In this document: piece by piece, positions 1 to 8,489 of the stretch
How positions within the stretch are numbered: the first letter of the stretch is position 1
How the letters are laid out: each line of letters begins with the position of its first letter
DNA from: Pseudorhizobium pelagicum
Lineage (GTDB): Bacteria > Pseudomonadota > Alphaproteobacteria > Rhizobiales > Rhizobiaceae
Assembly: GCA_000722615.1 (NCBI GenBank)
Contig: JOKI01000021.1
Span: 1-64,000, forward strand
DNA length: 64,000 nucleotides
Direction of reading: 5' to 3'
Program-made: the position numbers and the translations under genes
The notes under the pieces: model-generated
What the model was told of the DNA's origin: nothing
Seen by the model: the letters and a program-made list of their open reading frames with translations, nothing else
The model's database searches: none

Positions 1-228
1 GAACAGGCATGCGCGCTGGCCGCAGAGCAGGCAAAAGAGCCCAGAGATCAGATCCGAAACTACATCGCCGCCCACGCGCCAACGTCCGATGTCGATCGAA
101 TCACCGACTACCTGCTGTTAAACTTGCGCGGGCTGTCGGCTTATGCCCGTCTCGGCTACACCCAAAAGAAGCTGATTGATTGCGCGCGAACGGCTGGACG
201 CGCGTTTGTTGGAGAGTTTTCTGGCTAG
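1..228 (+). CDS. TetR/AcrR-family regulator, C-terminal part (cut by window start)
   Basis: An open frame runs from base 1 to a TAG at 226-228 and gives the last 75 residues of a protein. The helical, Ala/Leu/Arg-rich sequence (for example ITDYLLLNLRGLSAYARLGY near residues 37-56, then KKLIDCARTAGRAF) resembles the C-terminal ligand-binding and dimerisation half of TetR/AcrR repressors. The DNA-binding N-terminus lies outside the window, so the assignment rests on overall character, not on a decisive motif. A membrane-protein remnant lies just downstream on the other strand, which would suit a repressor-transporter pair, now broken. Confidence 0.6.
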   Translation, partial: EQACALAAEQAKEPRDQIRNYIAAHAPTSDVDRITDYLLLNLRGLSAYARLGYTQKKLIDCARTAGRAFVGEFSG

Positions 229-307
229 TCGGCTGGAACGGTATCGAACCCGCGGCTCGGCATTCAGATCCGCGCGGAAAGTCTCCGTAACGTCCTAACC
301 TCGCTAG

Positions 308-470
308 TCAGTCTTTGCGGAAGATCACGCTGGCGCCCCAGCCAGTGACCACGGCCATCAGCACGCAGAACAGACCTTAGAGCACCGGCTGGTTATCGGC
401 TGCATCGGTGATCGCCTGCTCCAGGCCCGTCTTGTGGAGGGACTCGCCTTGAAGGGATGCGAACCTCTGA
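308..470 (-). pseudogene. Remnant of a membrane protein C-terminus, possibly a transporter
   Basis: Read on the minus strand up to a TGA at 308-310, the frame gives a C-terminal hydrophobic helix (GLFCVLMAVVTGWGAS followed by VIFRKD). It is preceded by a plausible soluble segment (LHKTGLEQAITDAADNQPVL), but a TAA stop interrupts the frame just before the helix. No start or further similarity could be followed beyond about 470. It reads as the tail of a transporter-like protein broken by a nonsense mutation. It may have been the target of the TetR-type gene before it. The exact family is not recognised. Confidence 0.3.
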
Positions 471-894
471 CCGCGTCATTTCCGGAGCCACTACACTGAT
501 CTTCCGTCAAAAATTTCGTCCGATCGACATTCCCGTCGCCGTCAAACCTTTCGCCGTTTTGGAATAAAGTTCCAGCGCTGACGGTCCGTGGGTCAGCCTT
601 ATCGGCGCTAGTCCGAAAGCGTGTGTCGCTCCGAAGCCCAGGCGCAAAGCTAACTCGCAACTCGTCTGTCCGTCTCACGACAGACAATTAACGCCATCGA
701 GAACCAACGTTACCATCCTCAACACAAAGTGAGGCCGGCCCTGTAAAGCGCTAAACAATAGCTGCAATCCAGGCGTCGACACAAGCAGAGCGGCAACCCT
801 CGTCAGGCGGGTGCCGGTACATATCCTCGGCTGCCGTCCCTGAGCGTGCGCGTATAAGGATGGCTGACACCCCCTGAGATCAGCTGTTGCTTGT

Positions 895-1243
895 CTGCAA
901 TTTCCAATACGTCTCCATTCGCTATTCCGAGCGACTAGCGGAAGCGGGCATCGAGCCCTCCGTCGGAAGCGTTGGCGACAGCTATGACAATGCTATCGCT
1001 GAAACGATCAACGGTCTTTACAAGGCAGAGGTCATCCATCGGCGAGGACCATGGCGCAACTTCGAAGCTGTGGAGTTCGCCACACTCGAATGGGTTGATT
1101 GGTTCAACAACCGCCGTCTTCTGGAGCCCATAGGCAACATACCGCCAGCCGAAGCCGAGGAGCAGTATTACGCCAGCCTGTACGCACCAGCCAGGGCCGC
1201 ATAATTTAAACGAAATGGCCTCCGGTAAGCCGGCGCGGTTCAT
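895..1243 (+). mobile_element. IS3-family insertion sequence remnant (right end with 3' part of transposase)
   Basis: The frame ending at 1204 encodes the C-terminal part of an IS3-type OrfB integrase. SVGDSYDNAIAETINGLYK contains the conserved Glu region of the DDE core, followed by the typical tail WVDWFNNRRLLEPIGNIPPA. Upstream of about residue QYVS the protein is lost, so the first two catalytic Asp residues are missing and the element cannot transpose by itself. After the stop, the sequence to about 1243 (AAATGGCCTCCGGTAAGCC) looks like the right terminal repeat of this IS group. The left end is not present. It marks an old insertion and deletion event. Confidence 0.75.
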
Positions 1244-1289
1244 AGTTCTACCTCTTTCCAGAACTCAGTAGAAGGCCACGCGAGATCTT

Positions 1290-1872
1290 TGAACTTCCGA
1301 AGCTTGAGGGACCATCATGGCAGAAAGCCGGCCTGTCGCTTTATCGAACGCGGAGCCGAACACCGCAACCACCATAGCAAACCATCCTTCGGTCCTACAG
1401 ATCGCAATTTTCTTGCGGAGACCCTTTGCGTGCCGCAGCGGAGAATTGGGCTTCATACCTTTACCCACAGTCAGCCAAGACTTCTCTAGCAAGGTACTGC
1501 GCGCGGCACCGTTTCCGGTGACGCACAAGCCCTTGCCATAGGCCTTGCGAACGAGCGTGCGATCCGATGGTGGCCGGATAGACCGTCCCGATCCGTATCT
1601 CCCGCGACCCTTTGCCGTCAGCCGAGCGTGCCATTTCGGCCGAAAGCTTGATGTCGCACAGGATCCTGATGCAGCGACCGTAGAAGCCTCCCCTGCCCGC
1701 GTCAGCTCCACCCGTCGCGTGGTGCGATGAAGCAGTTGCACCCCCAGATGCTTCTCCAGCGCCTGGACCTGCGTGCTCAATGCCGGCGGGCAATGCACAT
1801 CCGCGCTGCCGCCCTGCCGAAATGCGGCTCCTCGGCCACGGCTACGAAGTATGAGAGCTGGCGCAGTTCCAT
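1290..1872 (-). pseudogene. LysR-family regulator, frameshifted pseudogene
   Basis: From an ATG at 1872 the minus strand reads MELRQLSYFVAVAEEPHFGR then AAARM, the start of a LysR winged helix, and soon hits a stop. The rest of the helix-turn-helix continues in another frame (PALSTQVQALEKHLGVQLLH near 1790, then RTTRRVELTRAGE). The beginning of the effector domain (REIRIGTVYPATIG) appears in yet another frame near 1560-1600. At least two frameshifts separate these pieces, and the effector domain cannot be followed further. Downstream frames are not LysR-like. The 3' limit given is approximate. Confidence 0.65.
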
Positions 1873-2129
1873 GAAAGTGTCCTCAGCTCGGTGGCAAGGA
1901 CGTACAAAGGCCGCACCTTCGCTTACTTTCACAGTTCTATATTACGTGGTTTCACAGTGTGTGCGTTATTGAATTCCTGTGGTCGCGCCAACCCGCCATC
2001 CTTTCCTGACAGCGGATGTTTAGATGTTAGTGACGGCGGAGGCGGCACCTCGGCGACAAACGCCAAGCTCCTGGAGACGGCGAAGATGAACAACTTCAAT
2101 CCGCAGGTATTGCTCACCCAGACCCTAGA

Positions 2130-2315
2130 GAAATCATGTTCGTCAGGTCGGATGTGGTCGTCGCCGCGTGTCCAGAGGACATAGCGGGCGCGTCTATAAT
2201 CGCGCTCTTCCCGGCATCATTCGGCCCCACGAGCATATTGGGCCGGACGCGTTCCAGTCGCACGGGCGGGTCGTTTTTGCGAAAGCAACGAAAGCCAGCG
2301 GCATAGATCTCCGGA
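2130..2315 (-). pseudogene. OLD-family/AAA ATPase N-terminal fragment, frameshifted
   Basis: The minus strand encodes FRCFRKNDPPVRLERV followed by a P-loop, MLVGPNDAGKSAIID. This is the usual start of OLD-type ATP-dependent nucleases and related AAA ATPases found in defence and mobile modules. The protein continues in a second frame as RYVLWTRGDDHIRPDEHDF, so a frameshift lies right after the Walker A motif. Nothing of the later ATPase or TOPRIM domains is seen. It is a dead fragment in the decayed strip that also holds the IS and LysR remnants. Confidence 0.55.
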
Positions 2316-2440
2316 GATGTACAAACGAATGCCTGCAGGCCGATCCCACGATCTTTAAAGCTACCGGTCAACTCGGCATCTGGCTGCTCGGAACGAGTGC
2401 GTTCGCGCGCGATCGCTCCACTTGACTAACTTGGCTCCGT

Positions 2441-3274
2441 TCATGAAAGAAGACGGTAGCTGTCAAACAGCATTTTTGCGGACGTAACGGTGAGGAAAAC
2501 CCCAAACAGCAAACGGAGCATGCGCGGCTCTATCGAATGGGCCTTGCGCGCCCCAAGCGGAGCAAACCACATGCTGGTCACGACAATCGCGGCGAAGCCG
2601 GCAACGTTGACGTATCCCAGAGAGAACACCGGCAGGCCCGGAAGGCCCCAGCCGCTGATGATATAGCCGATCGTTCCGGGGACCGCGATGATGAGCCCGA
2701 CCACCGACGCCGTACCGACCGCCCGACGGACCGGATAGCTGCACAGGCTCAGTGTCGGCACCGTGAGGGTGCCGCCGCCAATCCCCATGAGCGTCGAAAT
2801 GGTCCCAATGGTCGTGGCCATCGCCGCCTGTCCCGGCCGCCCGGGCAGCCCCTTGACCGGATGCCACCCCTCTTGCGTAAACAGCATGTAAAGCGCAACG
2901 GTTGCAGCCACGATGCCGAAGACGGCGGTGAGCAGAGCTGCCGGCGCGTAGGCTGCGACGACAACGCCAAGGATGACGCCCATCGCCACGAACGCCCCCC
3001 AGAGCTTCAAGAGTTGATCGTCGACGGCTCCTTTTGCCCGGTGGGCGCGAATCGACTGGATGGAAGTTGGTATGATGGTCGCAAGCGACGTCCCGACCGC
3101 GATGTGGGCACGCAAGGCGATGTCGACGTCAAAGGCCGCCAGCACGTGGTAAAGCACCGGCACCACGACGATCCCGCCGCCGACCCCCAGGAGTCCGGCC
3201 AGGAACCCCGACACACAGCCGACGAGGCCGAGGACCAGAGCAAACGAAGTCAGCAGCATGAGCGATGCAGGCAT
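2441..3274 (-). CDS. TauE/SafE-family membrane exporter
   Basis: This 277-residue, very hydrophobic protein has the TauE/SafE (DUF81) pattern of two repeated halves, each with a glycine-rich motif in the first helices: FLAGLLGVGGGIVVVPVLY near residues 22-40 and TLMGIGGGTLTVPTL in the second half. About eight transmembrane helices are expected. Family members export or import sulfite, sulfoacetate and other small organic anions. The ATG at 3274 is chosen over an upstream in-frame start because AAGGA precedes it at good spacing and the hydrophobic region begins at once. It is the last gene of the ABC-transporter operon, 117 bases after the hydrolase gene, and may expel an anionic by-product of the imported compound. 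Confidence 0.85.
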   Translation of the reverse strand: MPASLMLLTSFALVLGLVGCVSGFLAGLLGVGGGIVVVPVLYHVLAAFDVDIALRAHIAVGTSLATIIPTSIQSIRAHRAKGAVDDQLLKLWGAFVAMGVILGVVVAAYAPAALLTAVFGIVAATVALYMLFTQEGWHPVKGLPGRPGQAAMATTIGTISTLMGIGGGTLTVPTLSLCSYPVRRAVGTASVVGLIIAVPGTIGYIISGWGLPGLPVFSLGYVNVAGFAAIVVTSMWFAPLGARKAHSIEPRMLRLLFGVFLTVTSAKMLFDSYRLLS

Positions 3275-3391
3275 GACGGATCCTTGATAATGAGCTGAAG
3301 GACGTGCGCCCACCCGGACCGGGCGGGCAGGAATGGAGACAGGGTTCGCCAACGGCTTGTCCTGTCTCCGTTCGGTTGCGGCGTTGCCCGC

Positions 3392-4099
3392 TCAGGCGAC
3401 GCGGAAGGAGATATTGTCCACGCCGGCCACATGCCCGACCATCTCGTCACCCCTGACGACGGCGCCAACGCCGGCCGGGGTTCCCGCGAAGATCAGATCG
3501 CCGGCCTTCAGCTCGAACAGGCGCGACAGGTAGGAAATCATCTCTGGCACCTTCCAGATCATCTGGTTGAGATCGCCGCTCTGCCGCATCTCGCCGTTGA
3601 CCTTCAGCCAGACTGCGCCCTCTGTCGGATGGCCGATCTTCGAGACCGGATGCAGCGGGCCGCATGGCGCGGAGGCTTCGAAGGCCTTGCCGGTTTCCCA
3701 TGGGCGTCCGGCCTTTTTCGCCTCTCCCTGCAGATCGCGACGGGTCATGTCGAGGCCGACCGCATAGCCGTAGACGCAGTCGAGTGCCTCTTCGAGTGGG
3801 ATATCCTTACCTCCCTTCTGAAGGGCCACAACCAGTTCGATCTCGTGATGGACGTCTTTGGACTCGCTCGGATAGGGGAAGTCCTGGCCCATCGGAACGA
3901 TGGTGTCCGGGTTCTTCTGGAAGAAGAAGGGCGGCTCCTTGTTCGGGTCGTGCCCCATCTCAATCGCATGGTCGGCAAAGTTGCGGCCGACGCAATAGAT
4001 GCGGTGGATCGGAAACAGCGCCTCGCTGCCCGCGACCGCAAGCGTCGGTACCGGCGCTGGCTTGAAGACGTAGTTCGTGAGTTGCGGCATTTCGTTCAT
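3392..4099 (-). CDS. Fumarylacetoacetate hydrolase-family protein (fumarylpyruvate hydrolase-like)
   Basis: 235 residues, the size of single-domain FAH hydrolases. It carries the family landmarks YCVGRNFADHAIEMG near the N-terminus, the metal-binding HHEIELVV strand, and GDLIFAGTPAGVGAV near the C-terminus. The sequence is closest in feel to NagK-type fumarylpyruvate hydrolases of the gentisate pathway, which cleave a 3-fumarylpyruvate C-C bond to fumarate and pyruvate using a divalent metal. The start ATG overlaps the TAA of the upstream permease by one base, so it is translationally coupled to the ABC transporter. That links the enzyme to the imported substrate. No ring-cleaving dioxygenase is present in the window, so the substrate remains open. 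Confidence 0.85.
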   Translation of the reverse strand: MNEMPQLTNYVFKPAPVPTLAVAGSEALFPIHRIYCVGRNFADHAIEMGHDPNKEPPFFFQKNPDTIVPMGQDFPYPSESKDVHHEIELVVALQKGGKDIPLEEALDCVYGYAVGLDMTRRDLQGEAKKAGRPWETGKAFEASAPCGPLHPVSKIGHPTEGAVWLKVNGEMRQSGDLNQMIWKVPEMISYLSRLFELKAGDLIFAGTPAGVGAVVRGDEMVGHVAGVDNISFRVA

Positions 4100-4851
4100 T
4101 ATCGCGCTCCTGCGTAGTATTCGATGCGTTTTTCGAAGTGTTCCACTCCCGCGGACAGCAGCATAGCCGCCACGAAGAGAAGCATGGTAAGGGCCCAGAA
4201 GCGTTCCATGTCGAAGCTGCGGGAGTAGAGCTCGAAGAGCTCGCCGTAGCCGATCACGGAAACCAGAATCTGCCCGATGACAACGCCCTTCACGCCGCGG
4301 ATCAGTCCGATCCGGATGCCTGCCAGGATCTCTGGCAAGGCGGAGAGAAGGATGATCTTGGTGAAGATCGTCCAGCGCGAAGCGCCGTAGCTGCACCCCA
4401 TCTCGACGAGTGATGCCGGGACCTGCATGACGCCGGCTCGAGCGTCGAGCACGATGATCCAGACCGCGAACAGGAAGACCGTGACGAAGACCGTCGTCTC
4501 CCCGAGACCGAAGAGGATCATGAGAACCGGGACCAGCGCCGAGAGAGGGGCGCTGACGAACATGTTCACCCAGAGGCCGAAGATGTTGTCGATGACCTTG
4601 ACCCGCCCCATCAGGACGCCCAGCGGAACGCCCACGGAGATGGCGAGCGCCATGCCATAGACGAAAGACCGCAGGGTGATGATCGACGCACTCTGCCACG
4701 ATCCGGTCTGCACGAGTTCGACACCCGCCATGAAGATCGAACTGATCGGTGGAATCAGGAACATCAGTTCAAGTTGCCCGACGATCTCCCAGACGAGCAG
4801 CCAGAAGATCAACGACGTCATCATGGGTATGCGTGTACCAAACAGGGTCAT
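4099..4851 (-). CDS. ABC transporter permease (SsuC/TauC/NitT type), second permease
   Basis: 250 residues with about six transmembrane helices. It has the cytoplasmic EAA-type loop of binding-protein-dependent permeases (LVEMGCSYGASRWTIFTKII, then LPEILAGIRIGL). It belongs to the nitrate/sulfonate/taurine (NitT/TauT) group. It is the second permease of the operon; the family usually works with one permease as a homodimer, so a heterodimer with the product of 5666-6511 is likely. The gene lies 6 bases downstream of the ATPase gene and overlaps the next gene by one base, within a tight operon. Confidence 0.88.
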   Translation of the reverse strand: MTLFGTRIPMMTSLIFWLLVWEIVGQLELMFLIPPISSIFMAGVELVQTGSWQSASIITLRSFVYGMALAISVGVPLGVLMGRVKVIDNIFGLWVNMFVSAPLSALVPVLMILFGLGETTVFVTVFLFAVWIIVLDARAGVMQVPASLVEMGCSYGASRWTIFTKIILLSALPEILAGIRIGLIRGVKGVVIGQILVSVIGYGELFELYSRSFDMERFWALTMLLFVAAMLLSAGVEHFEKRIEYYAGAR

Positions 4852-4857
4852 GGCGTA

Positions 4858-5664
4858 TCACTCCGCATACTGGCGCAGCCCCTGCCAGATTTCCTCGACC
4901 ACGTCGAGGTATCCGGCATCGCGACGAATGTCATCAGGGGTGGCGGAGCGGTCGATCATCGGGTCGATGATCTGCGAGATCCGGCCCGGCCGCGGCGACA
5001 GGAGGACAATGCGGTCAGAGACATAGACCGCCTCCTCGATGGAGTGGGTGACGAAGATGAAGGTCTTCTTCTCCTGCTCCACGAGTTGCAGCAGGTCTTC
5101 CTGGAACTTGCGGCGGTTCTGCTCGTCGACCGCAGAGAACGGCTCGTCCAGCAGAAGCACGTCGGCATTGACGGCAAAGGCGCGCGCAATCCCCACCCGC
5201 TGGCGCATGCCGCCGGACAGTTCGTGCGGATATTTCTCTTCGAAACCGGCCAAGCCGACCTGCTCGATATAGCGACGGGCGATGCGGGTCCGCTCGGCGG
5301 ACGCCATCCCCTTGAGCTCGAGGCCGAAGGCAACGTTGCGAAGGACCGTCGCCCAGGGCATCAAGGCAAAGTCCTGGAAGACAAAGGCCCGCTCGGGACC
5401 TGGCCCGGTGACGACGCGGCCATTGACAATGATCTCCCCGGAGGTGCCCGGCACCAGGCCGGCGATGATCTTGAGAAGCGTCGTCTTTCCGCAACCGGAG
5501 GGACCGAGGAGCGTGGTCAGCTTGCCGCGCTCGAACTCTAGGTTGATGCCACGAAGCGCTTCGATGTCGCCGTAGTTCTTGCAGATGTCGCGCACCTGAA
5601 CCACGGCGTCGCTGGTGGTGATCGGATTGATGCCGCTGCTGCGGACCAAGGCGGGATTTGCCAT
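4858..5664 (-). CDS. ABC transporter ATP-binding protein (SsuB/TauB type)
   Basis: 268 residues with all ABC ATPase motifs: Walker A GPSGCGKTT at 54-62, Q-loop Gln97 in VFQDFALMPW, signature LSGGMRQ at 149-155, Walker B VLLLDEP at 169-175 and the switch His207. It powers import of a small organic anion through the two adjacent permeases. It belongs to the nitrate/sulfonate/taurine subfamily by overall pattern, including the MPW after the Q-loop. It sits between the two permease genes with only a few bases on each side. The substrate cannot be fixed from the sequence. Confidence 0.9.
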   Translation of the reverse strand: MANPALVRSSGINPITTSDAVVQVRDICKNYGDIEALRGINLEFERGKLTTLLGPSGCGKTTLLKIIAGLVPGTSGEIIVNGRVVTGPGPERAFVFQDFALMPWATVLRNVAFGLELKGMASAERTRIARRYIEQVGLAGFEEKYPHELSGGMRQRVGIARAFAVNADVLLLDEPFSAVDEQNRRKFQEDLLQLVEQEKKTFIFVTHSIEEAVYVSDRIVLLSPRPGRISQIIDPMIDRSATPDDIRRDAGYLDVVEEIWQGLRQYAE

Positions 5665-5665
5665 A

Positions 5666-6511
5666 TTACTTTCTCCTCTTTTCCGGACGCAGCAGATGCG
5701 TTTCGACGTATTGCAGCCCGGCGAGCGTCAGCGTCGATACTGCGATGATCGAGGCGACGGCCGCGTACATGTGCGCGTAGTTGGCGACCGAGCGGTGGTA
5801 GGTGATCAGATCCCCGATGCCGGTCGGCGTAATCAGCAGTTCGGCCAGCATCACCCCGATGAAACCGGCGGCAATGCCCAACCGGAGACCGGCAAACAGC
5901 ACCGGCGACGCGTCCGGAATGATGATCTTGAAGATCTGCTGCATGCGGTTGCCCTGGAAGGAGCGGCACATGTCGACCAGTGACGGATTGACGTGCCTGA
6001 CGGCCTTGTAGGAGTTGAGCACGATGACCGGCAGCGCCAGCATGATGACCGCCAGCGTCTTGGCGGTCAGCCCGATGCCGTAGACGAAGGTCACGAGCGG
6101 GACGAGTGCCGCCATCGGCGCGGCCTGCAGAACGATGAAGACCGGCGCCAGCAGCCATTCCGCCTTCTCCGACAAGCCCATGGCGACACCAAGCGCAATG
6201 CCGACGGCGGCAGACACGATCACGCCCAGAACCAGCGGCTGCAGCGTCAGGATGTAAGCCTTGAGCATGCTGCCGTCTGCCACCATTTCGCCGAACGCGA
6301 GGATGGTCTCGCTGAAGGTGGGAAATGCAAAGCTGATCGGGATGCGCCCGGCAACTTCCCAGGCGAAAAACAAAATGGCGAGCGACAGGACGATCCAGAA
6401 CGACCGCCGCTCGTCGGCGAAGATACGAATAGCTTGGCCTCGGGTGATCGGAGCCTCTTTCGAGGCTCCGATTCCATTGTCAAGCTTGGCAGGGGACACG
6501 GACATCTGCAT
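5666..6511 (-). CDS. ABC transporter permease (SsuC/TauC/NitT type), first permease
   Basis: 281 residues. About 35 cytoplasmic residues precede a first helix (FWIVLSLAILFFAWEVAG), and some six helices follow, with the permease loop MCRSFQGNRMQQIFKIIIPD and SPVLFAGLRLGIAAGF. It is the direct partner of the ATPase whose start lies one base after its stop. An in-frame ATG two codons inside (MSVSPAK) is an alternative start. Together with the permease at 4099-4851 it would form the membrane channel of a NitT/TauT-type importer. Confidence 0.88.
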   Translation of the reverse strand: MQMSVSPAKLDNGIGASKEAPITRGQAIRIFADERRSFWIVLSLAILFFAWEVAGRIPISFAFPTFSETILAFGEMVADGSMLKAYILTLQPLVLGVIVSAAVGIALGVAMGLSEKAEWLLAPVFIVLQAAPMAALVPLVTFVYGIGLTAKTLAVIMLALPVIVLNSYKAVRHVNPSLVDMCRSFQGNRMQQIFKIIIPDASPVLFAGLRLGIAAGFIGVMLAELLITPTGIGDLITYHRSVANYAHMYAAVASIIAVSTLTLAGLQYVETHLLRPEKRRK

Positions 6512-6512
6512 C

Positions 6513-7502
6513 TTACTTCGTGCCGATCTTGGCCGTGACCTTGTCGAGAGCCGTCAGGTCCCAGAAGTCTTCGACCTTCAGGTCAGCCGGCTCTCCTTCG
6601 AGGGCGCCGGAGACGGTGTAGAAGTCGAAATCGTCGCGGGCCGCGGCTTCGCCGCCGCCGTTCAACGGCATGACCGCAGCAGCCTCGGTGAAATAGGGCT
6701 CGATGTCGGCCACCATGTCAGGCGTGGCGTCCGGCAGAAGCTTGTACTTGTCGCGAAGCGCGATCACAGCCTTTGGATCGGCGGCAACTTCCCGCCAGGT
6801 CGTGAGAATGGCCTCGACAAGGATTTCCACATCCGCGGCGTTTGCCGACAGATAGTCGGTGTTGGCAAACAGCGCCTCGTCGGTTGCGGCAACCTCGCCG
6901 AGCGGCAGGAAGGCGAACTTGCCGGGCGCCTTGTCCTCCAGAACACGCTTGCCGGACGAGTCCACGATCGTTGCCTTGACGTTCCCCTGCAGGAGCGCCC
7001 CGGTGCGGACCTCGGCGCCCGGGACATAGGAAATGCCGGAGTATTCGATGCCGTTCTTGTCGGCCATCAGCTGCATGATGGCCTCCGTCCCGGAGCCGCG
7101 GGAGTGAACCGCAATTTCCTGGCCATCCAGGTCCTTCCACTCCTTGTAGAACTCGGTGTTGACCACGGGATAGAACTGCAGGGTGCTCAGTTGCATGAAG
7201 ATGCGGATCGGCGCCTTGACCTTCTGCAGCAGGGCATAGGGCGCACCGACACCGATATCGGCCTGACCGCTGACCACCGCCTGGGCTGCAATGTCCTCAC
7301 TCTTCAGAAAGGTCATCTGCACATCGACGCCCTTTTCCTTGGCGCGCTCGAGAGCGGCCAGGAGATGCAGGGACTCGACGGTGGCGATATCTCCGAATGC
7401 GACCCGCATCGGATCCGCCGACGCCACTCCCGGCGCGGCGACGGCAAGGCAAAAGGCGACGGCGGACACCGACGCCCGGATGTTTCTGGCTAGCTGGCTC
7501 AT
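6513..7502 (-). CDS. ABC transporter periplasmic substrate-binding protein (NMT1/SsuA type)
   Basis: 329 residues with a Sec signal peptide (MSQLARNIRASVSAVAFCLA, cleavage expected near GVASA-DP). The mature part has the NMT1/THI5-like fold pattern of NitT/TauT binding proteins (GQADIGVGAPYALLQ and NGIEYSGISYVPGAEVRTGA). It captures the substrate in the periplasm for the two permeases. The ATG at 7502 is chosen because GGAGGAGAAATC lies just before it; a longer upstream frame has no such site. It is the first gene of the operon, separated from the divergent GntR gene by 268 bases that hold inverted repeats. Confidence 0.9.
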   Translation of the reverse strand: MSQLARNIRASVSAVAFCLAVAAPGVASADPMRVAFGDIATVESLHLLAALERAKEKGVDVQMTFLKSEDIAAQAVVSGQADIGVGAPYALLQKVKAPIRIFMQLSTLQFYPVVNTEFYKEWKDLDGQEIAVHSRGSGTEAIMQLMADKNGIEYSGISYVPGAEVRTGALLQGNVKATIVDSSGKRVLEDKAPGKFAFLPLGEVAATDEALFANTDYLSANAADVEILVEAILTTWREVAADPKAVIALRDKYKLLPDATPDMVADIEPYFTEAAAVMPLNGGGEAAARDDFDFYTVSGALEGEPADLKVEDFWDLTALDKVTAKIGTK

Positions 7503-7540
7503 GATTTCTCCTCCCAAAGATCGGTCCTCCCCAGAACCCA

Positions 7541-7558
7541 ATCTGAAACCAATCAGAT
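7541..7558. promoter_or_regulatory. Inverted repeat, candidate operator upstream of the ABC operon
   Basis: ATCTGA-AACCAA-TCAGAT, a perfect 6-bp inverted repeat with a 6-base centre, lies about 40 bases upstream of the binding-protein start. Its centre carries AACCAA, also found in the second repeat near the GntR gene and again at about 7578. Repeats of this size are typical of GntR dimers. This is a prediction from sequence symmetry only. Confidence 0.45.
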
Positions 7559-7745
7559 ATTAATCAGAGAATGTGTCAACCAATATTTCACTTCCAGCAG
7601 CGGCAACGGACACGACAGACGGCACTCCCGCTTAGGAAAAAGCCGGAGTCATTATTTGTTATCAGCCGTCTAGGCTTACATCACCGGCCTCGCACTTTCT
7701 CAGCCGCTCACGTTGACATTACCCAATCTCCCCCGTAAATATCTC

Positions 7746-7764
7746 AACCAATTCGAAATTGGTT
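7746..7764. promoter_or_regulatory. Inverted repeat AACCAATT-CGA-AATTGGTT, candidate GntR operator
   Basis: A perfect 8-bp inverted repeat with a 3-base centre ends 6 bases before the proposed start codon of the GntR-family gene. Binding here would block translation-proximal transcription and suggests autoregulation. The half-site AACCAAT recurs upstream of the divergent ABC operon, so one regulator may control both sides. Confidence 0.55.
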
Positions 7765-7770
7765 TCACTC

Positions 7771-8445
7771 ATGGATCAAGACCTAGACCTCGACGCGCTC
7801 GGCAAGCTCCGACGATTCCTCGCCGACAACGAGTTCCCGGAGGATGGCCGACTGCCGCCGGAGAGGGAATTGGCCCAGTCGCTCGACGTAGGGCGTGCCG
7901 TTCTGCGCAAGGCGCTTGCCACGCTGCAAGCCGAAGGGGTGGTCTGGCGTCATGTCGGGAAGGGCACATTCACCGGTGATCGCCCGATCGATACCGTGGC
8001 CGACATCAATGCCATGGTCCAGCGCACCAACCCTCTGGAGGTCATGGGCGCGCGTATCGCCTTCGAACCCGAGATTGCAAGATGCGCTGCGCTGAATGCC
8101 ACCGGCAGCCAGATCGCCGATATCCGCAACTGCATGATCAAGGCGCAGCAGGCGCCGACATGGAGTCAGTACGAGCAATGGGACAACCGGCTGCACCGCA
8201 CGATCGCGGAAGCTTCGCAGAACTCCCTTCTCATCGGCCTGCTGGACACGTTGAATGCCGTGCGCCGTGCCGTCACCTGGGGCAGGTTGCGTCAGACACC
8301 CGTGCGCCCGCCGGTGGACCATCACAGCTTCGCCGAACATGAACGCATCGTGGAAGCGATTGCCGAGCGCGACGGCGCCGGCGCCGCCGACAGCATGCGC
8401 CGTCATCTACGCAGTGTCGAAAGCCATATGCGCGACCTGCGGTAG
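7771..8445 (+). CDS. GntR-family transcriptional regulator with FCD domain
   Basis: 224 residues. The N-terminal winged helix has the GntR signature [20 protein letters not shown] near residues 25-45 and WRHVGKGTF at the wing. The C-terminal helical FCD domain contains the expected acidic and His positions ([26 protein letters not shown]). Such regulators bind small carboxylates. The ATG at 7771 is preferred; a TTG four codons upstream would fall inside the inverted repeat. The gene is divergent from the ABC operon, which it most likely controls. Confidence 0.88.
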   Translation: MDQDLDLDALGKLRRFLADNEFPEDGRLPPERELAQSLDVGRAVLRKALATLQAEGVVWRHVGKGTFTGDRPIDTVADINAMVQRTNPLEVMGARIAFEPEIARCAALNATGSQIADIRNCMIKAQQAPTWSQYEQWDNRLHRTIAEASQNSLLIGLLDTLNAVRRAVTWGRLRQTPVRPPVDHHSFAEHERIVEAIAERDGAGAADSMRRHLRSVESHMRDLR

Positions 8446-8489
8446 TTAAGAAGGCGGCGGGGCCGCTGTCATTGGGAGAGAGACAAGAC

